The translations under genes and the position numbers were made by a program. Of a stretch of DNA of 6,030 bases, positions 1-5,376 are shown piece after piece. Origin of the DNA: B13-G4 sp030606805 (lineage in GTDB: Bacteria > Desulfobacterota > Desulfobacteria > Desulfobacterales > ETH-SRB1); contig JAUWFS010000202.1 in the NCBI GenBank assembly GCA_030606805.1, positions 1 to 6,030 on the forward strand, read 5' to 3'. Below the pieces are notes generated by a model, which saw only the letters and a program-made list of their open reading frames with translations, did no database searches and was not told the DNA's origin. The stretch's first letter is position 1. Every line of letters starts with the position of its first letter.

Positions 1-710
1 GCCATGTTTGCCGCATAATGTCCCCATGGGATATAGCTGTTTCCTCTCAGATATTCCCAGATGTGAGTGCCGGCAGACTTTTTATACTCTCCCACAATTT
101 TATTGGGGCCCTGGATGCCGGGGATAAGTACCATTGCCTGCTTATAAGTATCAGGTAAAAAAGGATTGTTGGATACGATTTCAAACAGATGGCGGTTTTT
201 AATTGCCTGTCGAATTTCTCCATTTTTTGTCTTTTCATATTGAATACCGGCAGGCTCTCCATTGGAATCAAACTCAAACAAGCACGACTTTTTGGCTAAC
301 TCTATAAGCAAATCTGCGTCTGTGGACGTTCTGCCCAATGATATAGTCAGCGGGTTATTGTCTTCGAACTCATTTATACCGGTTTTTAATTTCGAGGATT
401 TGTGTTTGTTAATAATTTCGAAAGGATTCGCATTTTCTATTCTTTTATCAGCGCTTGACTTTAATATAAAAGTTGCACCCATAAAAGAAAAGGAGTTGGA
501 GATTTCGAATACCCAGTCTGCGTTATCAATTGTTACATCATTTGCAGGAAAGTTAATTTTGTTCTCAACAGCGGTTTTGCCGTTAATATGTCCAAGAGTT
601 GTAATGTGATCTCTTTCCCTGAGATTGACAACCGTGTAATCGGGCTTGTGAATGCCGTAAACAAATTCACCAGAAGTTGATACGCAGGTCCTTACAGACA
701 ATTTATTCAT
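1..710 (-). CDS. Conserved-looking hypothetical protein, N-terminal part (runs off the window)
   Basis: Reading leftward from ATG at 710, the frame stays open for 236 codons to the window edge, so the C-terminus is missing. AAAGGAAAA stands just upstream of the ATG and serves as a ribosome-binding site. The protein starts MNKLSVRTCVSTSGEFVYGI; it has no signal peptide or membrane segment and is mixed polar/hydrophobic, so it is probably cytosolic. Visible stretches include ADWVFEISNSFSFMGATFIL (about residues 65-84), NPLTISLGRTSTDADLLIEL (about 119-138), AMVLIPGIQGPNKIVGEYKK (about 193-212) and THIWEYLRGNSYIPWGHYAA (about 215-234). I do not recognise the family. The Trp/Tyr/His/Gly-rich segment near the break could be functional, but that is a guess. 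Shorter open frames on both strands inside it are shadows. A long stop-free frame with a ribosome-binding site makes a real gene likely. Confidence 0.82.
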   Translation of the reverse strand, partial: MNKLSVRTCVSTSGEFVYGIHKPDYTVVNLRERDHITTLGHINGKTAVENKINFPANDVTIDNADWVFEISNSFSFMGATFILKSSADKRIENANPFEIINKHKSSKLKTGINEFEDNNPLTISLGRTSTDADLLIELAKKSCLFEFDSNGEPAGIQYEKTKNGEIRQAIKNRHLFEIVSNNPFLPDTYKQAMVLIPGIQGPNKIVGEYKKSAGTHIWEYLRGNSYIPWGHYAANM

Positions 711-733
711 GTATTTTCCTTTATGTGTAAAAG

Positions 734-1008
734 TTCACCACGGATTTTCACGGAATTACACTGAATTATCAAAATACTCTTCTCAACATTATAACCAGAA
801 CCAAGTTCTTTATATATACCTCGAAAGGCCACAAATTGCGGTTTTTCGCTGGCCATGAACACCAATAACTGCGTTGCTCAGGCAGATGGTAGGGGCACGA
901 TGCATCGTGCCCCTACTATTCCGCACCTTCGCGCCTTGCTCTTGATGCTCATTGCTCACCGAAAAAAACGCAATTTGCAACCTTCCGAGGTATACTTTCC
1001 GTGGTGAA
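734..1008. repeat. Nested inverted-repeat element (REP/MITE-like)
   Basis: Three nested inverted repeats share one centre. Outer pair: TTCACCACGGA at 734-744 and TCCGTGGTGAA at 998-1008, a perfect 11 bp. Middle pair: 815-848 and 960-994, both readable as TATACCTCG-AAGG---CAAATTGCG-TTTTT-CG with a few mismatches. Core: a perfect palindrome at 889-916. No open frame of note lies inside. It fills the gap between two minus-strand genes. It looks like a non-autonomous miniature element or composite REP sequence. The first 60 bp also hold a loose repetition of the end motif (CACGGATTTTCACGGAATTACAC). No flanking target duplication was found. Confidence 0.75.
889..916. repeat. Perfect 28-bp palindrome, core of the nested repeat
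   Basis: GTAGGGGCACGA, then TGCA, then TCGTGCCCCTAC: every base pairs with its symmetric partner. It is more GC-rich than its surroundings and sits at the centre of the larger element. It could extrude as a cruciform or form a strong RNA hairpin. It lacks the T-tract of a classical terminator. Confidence 0.9.
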
Positions 1009-1044
1009 TTATTTTAGAAATCGGAAAGTTTTTGCCTTTATTAA

Positions 1045-1069
1045 ATTAAAAACACATCTGAGTTTTAAT
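1045..1069 (-). terminator. Possible weak AT-rich terminator of the GT9 gene
   Basis: ATTAAAAAC (1045-1053) and GTTTTAAT (1062-1069) can pair, with one bulged A, around an 8-base loop; the structure overlaps the TAA stop of the glycosyltransferase. On the minus strand it is followed by TTAATAAAGG, so there is only a poor T-tract. The stem is almost all A-T, so this is a weak candidate. Confidence 0.25.
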
Positions 1070-1937
1070 TGTCAAGAATGTATATTTTTGATGATAGAAG
1101 CTTTAGAACTTTATTCAAAGCGGATTTTTCATTACCGGCTTTAATGTGGGCCACCTTTCTGCCCAGAACTCCCCAGACTTCCGGATCAGTGGTTTTATAA
1201 AAAACAATTGCCGGCACCCCAAGAATTCCTGCGAGATGACTTACACCGGAGTCATTTCCAATATAGAGTGATGCATCGGCAAGCAGGTTGGCCAGTCTTT
1301 CAACATTTTCCGGCCATTCTACCCATCTGCCTGTAAAATCTTCATGCATGATGGTTGTTTTTTCTGCAGGTCCTGCGATAAACCCTATCTTTTTATATCC
1401 AAATCGTTGCAATTCATCAGCAAGAGCAAGATAAAATCGGGGCGAATAGTTTTTTGCAGGGCTTCCGCTTCCAGGATGAATCAGAGCATAATTACCTTTT
1501 TTTGTCCTTGGAGGAAAACAATCAGAAAGGTTTTTAGGAATATTAACAGGAAAGTGGGATTGCATGGATTGACAGTGATAAAGTGCTACATGCATCCGCC
1601 TGGCTGGAAATGGGGCAATTGATGCAACCGGCAGCGAAGCATATTTTTTTAGAAGATTAACGACATCCTGTCCGGATGACAGCCAGAGTACGGCGCCGGC
1701 TGGATGGCCTATTTCCGGAGGAATTGCTTTTCCATTGAATAGATCAAGCAATTTTGAAGAATCCATGTCTATGAATGAATCAAGCAGGCCGATATTAATG
1801 GCTAAACGCATATATTCCGGGCGGCCAATACCTTTAAAAAGGTAATCCGGCAAAATTTTTCGTAAACAGTTAATAGCGGGCCATGTAAGTATAAAATCAC
1901 CAAGGGCCCCGCGATGGCAAATTAAGAACGTTTTCAT
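1065..1937 (-). CDS. Glycosyltransferase family 9 (ADP-heptose:LPS heptosyltransferase-like)
   Basis: The 290-residue protein has the GT9 landmarks in order: HRGALGDFILTWP (residues 8-20), where Asp14 matches the N-terminal Asp proposed as catalytic base in WaaC; HPGSGSPAKNYSP (154-166), the nucleotide-sugar binding segment; and GNDSGVSHLAGILGVP (227-242) followed by TTDPEVWG (249-256). GT9 enzymes transfer heptose or related sugars from an ADP/NDP donor to lipopolysaccharide core or other surface glycans on the cytoplasmic face of the inner membrane. At 290 residues it is somewhat shorter than typical WaaC/WaaF (about 320-350). I start at ATG 1937, preceded by GGAAG; an in-frame TTG at 1961 would add eight residues ahead of the conserved MKTFLICHRG and is less likely. 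No other LPS gene is nearby, so the exact sugar and acceptor are unknown. It follows the Fic gene by 74 bp and may share its transcript. Confidence 0.9.
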   Translation of the reverse strand: MKTFLICHRGALGDFILTWPAINCLRKILPDYLFKGIGRPEYMRLAINIGLLDSFIDMDSSKLLDLFNGKAIPPEIGHPAGAVLWLSSGQDVVNLLKKYASLPVASIAPFPARRMHVALYHCQSMQSHFPVNIPKNLSDCFPPRTKKGNYALIHPGSGSPAKNYSPRFYLALADELQRFGYKKIGFIAGPAEKTTIMHEDFTGRWVEWPENVERLANLLADASLYIGNDSGVSHLAGILGVPAIVFYKTTDPEVWGVLGRKVAHIKAGNEKSALNKVLKLLSSKIYILDN

Positions 1938-2011
1938 AGACTTCCGTCCGGTCAGAGTCAAAAATTGGATCGTAAAGAAAGGAGTGTGTATCTATAGTTG
2001 TTTTCGTCTGC

Positions 2012-2932
2012 TCACTTTTTATGCGACCTGATATAGCTTTTCAGAGCTTCCTTTGACACCAGCCAGTTGCGTTTTAATTTAAATGCTGGGATTGACCCTC
2101 GCCTGGCCAGGATATTCAAATAATCCTTTGAATAAGGAGACATCCTTGCTGCTTCAGCTAAGGTAAGAAAGCTGGTTTTAACATATGGAATAGCTTCTAA
2201 ATATAGATTTATTGTTCGCTCAAGGGCTCTGCCGACAAAAAAAATGAAGTCATCAGTTTTTCCGTGATGCCCTTTTTCAAGAGTATCATAATATTTTTTT
2301 CTGTCATTTTTTAAAATTACGGCGGGGAAATACCCGTGCTTCATTAAAATTAAATTCATTAAAAGTCTTGCTGTTCTCCCGTTTCCATCAACAAAAGGGT
2401 GTATGGAGACAAGTTCATAATGAGCCATGGCCGCCTGGATAACAGGATGTTTTTCTTGATTGGCAAGCCATGTTACGGCAAATCGTTCCATAAGTTCCTG
2501 AACAAGCAAAGGGTCGGGGGGGGTATGACTCGATCCGCTGATTCTTACCTGGATATCCCGGTAACGCCCGGTATAATCATTGTCGATTTCTTTCAGTATC
2601 AGGGAATGAATCTCTTTTATATTTCTCTCTGTTATTTCGTGAGACGCTGATGCCAGCTCCTCTACAAAAATGATTGCTTTTTTATGATTAATAGCTTCCA
2701 GGTATTCTTTTAATGATTTTTTTCCAATGGTTAAACCATCTTCGAGAACCAGAAGGGTTTCTTTTAAGGTGAGCGTGTTTCCTTCAATTGCATTTGAATT
2801 GTAAGTCCATTCAATGGTAAAATTATGATGTAGACGTGATAGAACGACATCAGGAAAAGGCCAGTGCGAATCTATAATATTTTTTCCAAAATCAATACGG
2901 TCGAGGAGTTTATTTATACGATCGGATAACAT
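2012..2932 (-). CDS. Fic family protein (class II, N-terminal inhibitory helix, C-terminal HTH)
   Basis: The 306-residue protein carries a complete Fic active site, HPFVDGNGRTAR at residues 178-189, matching HxFx(D/E)GNGRxxR. His178 is the expected catalytic base and Asp182 the metal ligand. NSNAIEGN (45-52) fits the inhibitory motif (S/T)xxxE(G/N), so Glu50 should block ATP binding in an autoinhibited state; its N-terminal position makes it class II. TGRYRDIQVRISGSSHTPP (121-139) is the usual flap region before the catalytic loop. Residues about 256-302 (LTLAEAARMS...LARRGSIPAFKLKRNWLVSKEAL) resemble an excisionase/MerR-type winged helix. Such enzymes usually transfer AMP to a protein hydroxyl. 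The target cannot be read from the sequence; related stand-alone Fic proteins can modify themselves or regulate their own gene. No antitoxin partner is adjacent, as expected for class II. All key residues are intact. The start ATG lacks a clear Shine-Dalgarno. Confidence 0.95.
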   Translation of the reverse strand: MLSDRINKLLDRIDFGKNIIDSHWPFPDVVLSRLHHNFTIEWTYNSNAIEGNTLTLKETLLVLEDGLTIGKKSLKEYLEAINHKKAIIFVEELASASHEITERNIKEIHSLILKEIDNDYTGRYRDIQVRISGSSHTPPDPLLVQELMERFAVTWLANQEKHPVIQAAMAHYELVSIHPFVDGNGRTARLLMNLILMKHGYFPAVILKNDRKKYYDTLEKGHHGKTDDFIFFVGRALERTINLYLEAIPYVKTSFLTLAEAARMSPYSKDYLNILARRGSIPAFKLKRNWLVSKEALKSYIRSHKK

Positions 2933-2939
2933 AATTATT

Positions 2940-2967
2940 ATTCTATCAGATCATATTGTGATGTCAA
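2940..2967 (-). promoter_or_regulatory. Sigma70-type promoter of the Fic gene, near-leaderless
   Basis: On the minus strand TTGACA (2967-2962) is followed after 16 bp by TAGAAT (2945-2940), five of six bases of the -10 consensus. Only seven bases (AATAATT) separate the -10 box from the ATG at 2932, so transcription would begin at or within about two bases of the start codon. No Shine-Dalgarno precedes this ATG, which agrees with leaderless translation. Confidence 0.6.
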
Positions 2968-3181
2968 GCAACAAGCACATATCCCAGCAATTCTCGGTGA
3001 AAGATCAACATTCTCCCCCCATAAAGTTTAATAGATATTATATAACTATCGCAACTGGTTGTGAATAAGGCTGAATGTTTGATTTATAGCAGAGATCTAT
3101 ACTTAATGATAAAGTCACCGGCCGGTGTGAAGCGTAGCGAGACACCTGTCAGATGAACTGAAAGGTCAGGCCGCTGTTCGA
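2968..3181. other. Intergenic stretch between the Fic promoter and the small secreted-protein gene
   Basis: No open frame is supported here. The right half holds a perfect 12-bp palindrome, CACCGGCCGGTG (3116-3127). It is followed by GGTGT (3123-3127) facing ACACC across a GAAGCGTAGCGAG loop, and by a looser CCTG...CAGG pairing up to about 3170. On the minus strand this structured DNA lies directly after the stop codon of the 3182-3520 gene, so it could act as a 3' hairpin or as a degenerate cassette recombination site. The left half is AT-rich and featureless to me. Confidence 0.5.
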
Positions 3182-3520
3182 CTAATAGACTTTAAAACCC
3201 CATGATCGACTATACTTACCCAACTTTTTGCCAGAGTATTGGTCATAGACATCGACCCAATATAATTGAGTTCCTTTCTTGTTCCCGCAGTATATTGCCA
3301 ACGTTGCTGCAAAGTCTTCCTTTAGCGAATATTTCATACTGCGCCATAAACCAGGGTCAATAAAGGCCTTATTAAGATTAGGCTCAACAGACAGTAATCC
3401 CTGATTCTGAAGTTTAGATAGCAGGTTAAGTTGCCCATCTGTAAGCTCGATCCGATCACCGGAAAATACGGGGGAAGTTAAAAAGAGACTAAAAATAATA
3501 GCTCCAAGTAGCCTTTTCAT
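3182..3520 (-). CDS. Small secreted hypothetical protein with signal peptide
   Basis: The 112-residue protein starts MKRLLGAIIFSLFLTSPVFS, a clear Sec signal peptide: two basic residues, a hydrophobic core, and a likely signal peptidase I site after VFS20. The mature part (about 92 residues) is soluble and should be periplasmic or exported. It includes LTDGQLNLLSKLQNQGLLSV (about 26-45), a likely helix, and a C-terminal half rich in Tyr/Trp and Lys (IYCGNKKGTQLYWVDVYD, YSGKKLGKYSRSWGF) that suggests beta strands. It has a single Cys (78). I do not recognise a family and infer no function. GGAGGG stands eight bases before the ATG and fixes the start. It is the third of three like-oriented small genes separated by inverted repeats of 60-70 bp. 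Confidence 0.8.
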   Translation of the reverse strand: MKRLLGAIIFSLFLTSPVFSGDRIELTDGQLNLLSKLQNQGLLSVEPNLNKAFIDPGLWRSMKYSLKEDFAATLAIYCGNKKGTQLYWVDVYDQYSGKKLGKYSRSWGFKVY

Positions 3521-3547
3521 TGAGTAATCCCTCCTATGTAAATTTGT

Positions 3548-3603
3548 GCTTATCGAAAAACATCAGCGGCTCGCGGTTACCGCATCCCTTGGATGTGCTA
3601 GAC
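3548..3603 (-). repeat. Compact inverted repeat between small genes (attC-like candidate)
   Basis: ACATC (3560-3564) pairs with GATGT (3592-3596). Inside are a perfect hairpin, CATCC-CTT-GGATG (3583-3595), and a near-palindrome, GCGGT-T-ACCGC (3573-3583). Read in the gene direction the block begins GTCTAGC only two bases after the upstream gene's stop, and ends GATAAGC. These differ by one base each from the integron core-site patterns RYYYAAC and GTTRRRY. The two ends pair poorly with each other, so this may instead be an ordinary 3' hairpin; a TTTTT run follows the structure on the minus strand. Confidence 0.35.
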
Positions 3604-3605
3604 CT

Positions 3606-4124
3606 TTACCTTTTCTTCGGGGTGATCCTTACTCCCGCAATTTCTGCGCAACCTTTCTTTTTGGCATATTCAGGGTTGAGCCAATTTTGGATCTGGACCC
3701 GATACTCATTACTATGGGGTTTTATATTACCCAGCTTCATTATGTCTTCTTTACTTCTTCCATATGTATTATCTGAAATAAACACCTCTGTGATTTTGCC
3801 AACCTTTGAGAAAGTTATGTACATTTGCGTCGAGTTCTTCCTATAAACTATTGTTCTTGGCCAGAACTGATCTTCGCCAAGCAATTTCTTCTGAATTTCA
3901 GTTGGCTCATATGGCATTTCATCAATTTTTATGTCATTATATATTTGCATTATCTTATTTATGTCATTTATAAACAAAACTGATGGAGCATCAAAAGCCA
4001 TATTTATTTCTTTGGCCTGAATGCCTTCTTGTATAGCCTTGTCGTCATTTGCCACAGAATCCTCAATATTCAAACAGCCCAATAGAATCATCAATAGTAG
4101 GAACACACAGGCTTTGTTAACCAT
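3606..4124 (-). CDS. Hypothetical lipoprotein
   Basis: The 172-residue protein starts MVNKACVFLLLMILLGC. The hydrophobic stretch ends in a lipobox (LLGC, Cys17), so signal peptidase II processing and lipidation at Cys17 are expected. The +2 residue is Leu rather than Asp, which favours the outer membrane by the E. coli sorting rule. After an acidic linker (EDSVANDDKA), the mature domain holds a likely helix (FDAPSVLFINDINKIMQIYNDI, about 44-65) and a strand-rich part (RTIVYRKNSTQMYITFSKVGKITEVFISD, about 90-118). The tail is basic and ends PKKR. I do not recognise the domain and give no function. GAGGAG eight bases before the ATG supports the start. The stop lies directly against the inverted repeat at 3548-3603. 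The gene shares orientation and spacing with its small neighbours but no visible sequence similarity. Confidence 0.8.
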   Translation of the reverse strand: MVNKACVFLLLMILLGCLNIEDSVANDDKAIQEGIQAKEINMAFDAPSVLFINDINKIMQIYNDIKIDEMPYEPTEIQKKLLGEDQFWPRTIVYRKNSTQMYITFSKVGKITEVFISDNTYGRSKEDIMKLGNIKPHSNEYRVQIQNWLNPEYAKKKGCAEIAGVRITPKKR

Positions 4125-4135
4125 TTTTGAATCTC

Positions 4136-4197
4136 CTCTAAAGGTTTTCGCTCTTCAGCCGCAGCGGATAGCTGACGGCTGCAAAAGCATGGTTAGC
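4136..4197 (-). repeat. Imperfect inverted repeat between small genes (attC-like candidate)
   Basis: On the plus strand CTCTTCAGCCG (4151-4161) pairs with CGGCTGCAAAAG (4176-4187): six perfect pairs, one unpaired base (C4182), then five more positions with one mismatch. In the gene direction the block reads GCTAAC, CATGC, arm, 14-base spacer, arm, GCGAAAAC, TTTAGAG. The order core site, gap, L arm with one extra base, spacer, L arm, gap, core site is the architecture of an integron attC. GCTAAC is a good left core; the right core TTTAGAG is a poor match to GTTRRRY. The right end overlaps the ribosome-binding site of the lipoprotein gene. Confidence 0.4.
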
Positions 4198-4199
4198 TG

Positions 4200-4217
4200 G
4201 AGAACCAATTTGTTCTC
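4200..4217 (-). repeat. Short hairpin after the 4224-4604 gene
   Basis: GAGAAC (4200-4205) and GTTCTC (4212-4217) are perfect inverted repeats around a six-base loop, seven bases past the TAG stop of the upstream gene. No T-tract follows on the minus strand, so it is more likely an mRNA 3'-end hairpin than a classical terminator. Confidence 0.35.
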
Positions 4218-4223
4218 ATGTCA

Positions 4224-4604
4224 CTATTCCTTAAGTACGACTTTCCACGTCTCATAAACAGCCTCGCTCTCCTCCTCCCAGAAATCATTTTCAGCCTCTT
4301 TCGATTCTTCAGCAAGCTTCCCGAGAGATCGTGCAAGGTTAAAAAACCCAGCACCAAGGGACCCTTGTACGTTAACAGCAATAGAACTAAGCATAGGGCG
4401 ACCAGCATTAAGCTCATCTTCTGAAATTTCGCCCAAAAGGTGACCGATTTCAGCTCCCATGTAACTACCCTTTAATGGGAGACCAATAATCTGGGCTATT
4501 TCCTGATATGTAATGGTACCTCTGTATCTTGATGCTGTGATTAATTCAGAATAAATCAAATGATACTCCTTCGTTCCTCGATACTTGTTTGATACAACGG
4601 ACAT
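4224..4604 (-). CDS. Hypothetical protein, possible MGMT/ATL-like helix-turn-helix fold
   Basis: The 126-residue protein has no signal peptide or membrane segment and should be cytosolic. Residues about 14-60 (YHLIYSELITASRYRGTITYQEIAQIIGLP...MGAEIGHLLGEI) resemble the start of the alkyltransferase-like/MGMT C-terminal domain: helix, short strand GTITYQEIA, then helix-turn-helix. The later part, GRPMLSSIAVNVQGSLGAGFFNLA (68-91), could match the strand that normally carries the active-site PCHR. No PCHR or PxHR is present and the protein has no cysteine, so it cannot be a methyltransferase; at most it is a DNA-binding relative. This fold match is pattern-based inference. The C-terminus (about 96-126) is strongly acidic and helical. 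AGGAGGGG just upstream of the ATG fixes the start. It is the first of three tandem small genes and seems to have a long 5' region. Confidence 0.8.
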   Translation of the reverse strand: MSVVSNKYRGTKEYHLIYSELITASRYRGTITYQEIAQIIGLPLKGSYMGAEIGHLLGEISEDELNAGRPMLSSIAVNVQGSLGAGFFNLARSLGKLAEESKEAENDFWEEESEAVYETWKVVLKE

Positions 4605-4635
4605 GGTTTCCCCTCCTATGCATAGATTTATATTC

Positions 4636-4646
4636 CCCTAACTTTG
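4636..4646 (-). other. GTTAGGG core-site-like sequence ahead of the small-gene run
   Basis: On the minus strand CAAAGTTAGGGG lies about 30 bases before the ATG of the first small gene. GTTAGGG matches the integron core GTTRRRY in six of seven positions, and CAAAGTTAGG is the same as the last bases of the well-known attI1 site as I remember it. A ten-base match can arise by chance, and no integrase gene lies within the next kilobase. Confidence 0.2.
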
Positions 4647-4652
4647 ATGTAG

Positions 4653-4668
4653 CGGGCCTAAAAGCCCG
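4653..4668 (+). terminator. Small GC hairpin with T-rich tail, terminator-like on the plus strand
   Basis: CGGGC (4653-4657) and GCCCG (4664-4668) pair around CTAAAA, followed on the plus strand by ATTTGTTTT. No plus-strand gene precedes it in the window, so its role is unclear. On the minus strand the same hairpin would sit in the leader of the 4224-4604 gene. Confidence 0.3.
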
Positions 4669-4718
4669 ATTTGTTTTCGTGCATTATTGCCTGCGAGAAA
4701 GAAAAATAGGGTAATTTT

Positions 4719-4753
4719 GCACGATAAAACCACTGCTAAGGGTATTATCGTGC
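4719..4753. repeat. Hairpin upstream of the small-gene run
   Basis: GCACGATAA (4719-4727) and TTATCGTGC (4745-4753) are perfect 9-bp arms. After one A-A mismatch, ACC (4729-4731) and GGT (4741-4743) continue the stem, leaving a nine-base loop. The distance to the first small gene is about 115 bp. A TATAAT on the minus strand (4780-4785), with a poor -35, could start a transcript whose leader includes this hairpin. GATTTTG follows on the plus strand, so weak plus-strand termination is also possible. Confidence 0.6.
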
Positions 4754-4879
4754 GATTTTGCCGAATAAAAAGTCATGACATTATAACAGAATGACTGGGG
4801 AGATACATAATCTTTTAATTCTCCTACGCCCTATCCAGTTATTATATAGTTTCTGACTATTCCCAAAAATTCAGAACTC

Positions 4880-4909
4880 TTGACTCGTTCTCAAGATAAA
4901 TCCTATAAT
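4880..4909 (+). promoter_or_regulatory. Orphan sigma70-like promoter on the plus strand
   Basis: TTGACT (4880-4885) and a perfect TATAAT (4904-4909) are 18 bp apart. Transcription would begin near 4916 and read rightward into DNA with no plus-strand gene. It could be chance in AT-rich DNA, the remnant promoter of a lost gene, or the promoter of a non-coding RNA. Confidence 0.35.
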
Positions 4910-4969
4910 TCTCTTTAACTTCAGTTGATTATACCACTTACTATAATCTGGGACCAGGAAAATCAAACA

Positions 4970-4994
4970 GACACTTTTCTGGGCGAAAGGTGTC
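4970..4994. repeat. Hairpin, 10-bp stem
   Basis: GACACTTTTC (4970-4979) and GAAAGGTGTC (4985-4994) pair over ten positions with one G-T wobble or mismatch, around the loop TGGGC. An A-run follows on the plus strand; on the minus strand the tail is TGTTTGATTTTCC, a weak T-rich tail. The AGGTGTCA of the right arm recurs near 5109. Confidence 0.45.
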
Positions 4995-5048
4995 AGGAAA
5001 AAAAGTAACACAAAAATAATAATTGCGTGATATTATGCGTAAAATAAT

Positions 5049-5066
5049 AAATATTCGAAAATATTT
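5049..5066. repeat. AT-only stem hairpin with CGAA loop
   Basis: AAATATT and AATATTT are perfect 7-bp arms around CGAA. The DNA here is very AT-rich, so chance formation is plausible. Confidence 0.3.
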
Positions 5067-5376
5067 CCTGATACCGCTGAACTCAAAAGGCTATCCAAGG
5101 AGAATCGAAGGTGTCACCTATATTTCCTCCAAGTAAGGAGTTCTGAAATTAGTAAAAAACCAGTTTTTCTAACTGTATATCTCAACAATTTGTATATTAA
5201 AACAGAAAACCGGATAACCACATTGAAGGCTATCTCCCCGGCAGTTTTGAAGTTCACATACCTTGCCAAGACCTACGCTCGATAAACCAGTCGATTTGAT
5301 TATAAATATGTAATTGATATCACAACATTTGTCAAATTTTGGGGCTGACTTTTGGCAAATCGACATGCTGGGGCTG

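Noticed and set aside
262..609. 115-codon plus-strand frame
   Set aside because: It lies wholly opposite the longer minus-strand gene, which has a better start and ribosome-binding site; a shadow frame.
1344..1622. 92-codon plus-strand frame
   Set aside because: Antisense to the clearly recognised GT9 gene.
1938..1961. TTG start giving an eight-residue longer GT9 protein
   Set aside because: The family motif begins right after ATG 1937, which has GGAAG upstream; the extension adds nothing recognisable.
3520..3846. Plus-strand frames opposite the lipoprotein gene (108 and 76 codons)
   Set aside because: The minus-strand lipoprotein has a lipobox, a strong ribosome-binding site and the longest frame; these are shadows.
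3110..4646. CRISPR array or regularly repeated identical units
   Set aside because: The repeats between the small genes differ in sequence and the intervals contain genes; there is no direct repeat of CRISPR type anywhere in the window.
5169..5366. 65-codon minus-strand open frame
   Set aside because: No ribosome-binding site before the ATG, an odd Cys-rich composition, and a position in AT-rich DNA full of hairpins. Probably chance.
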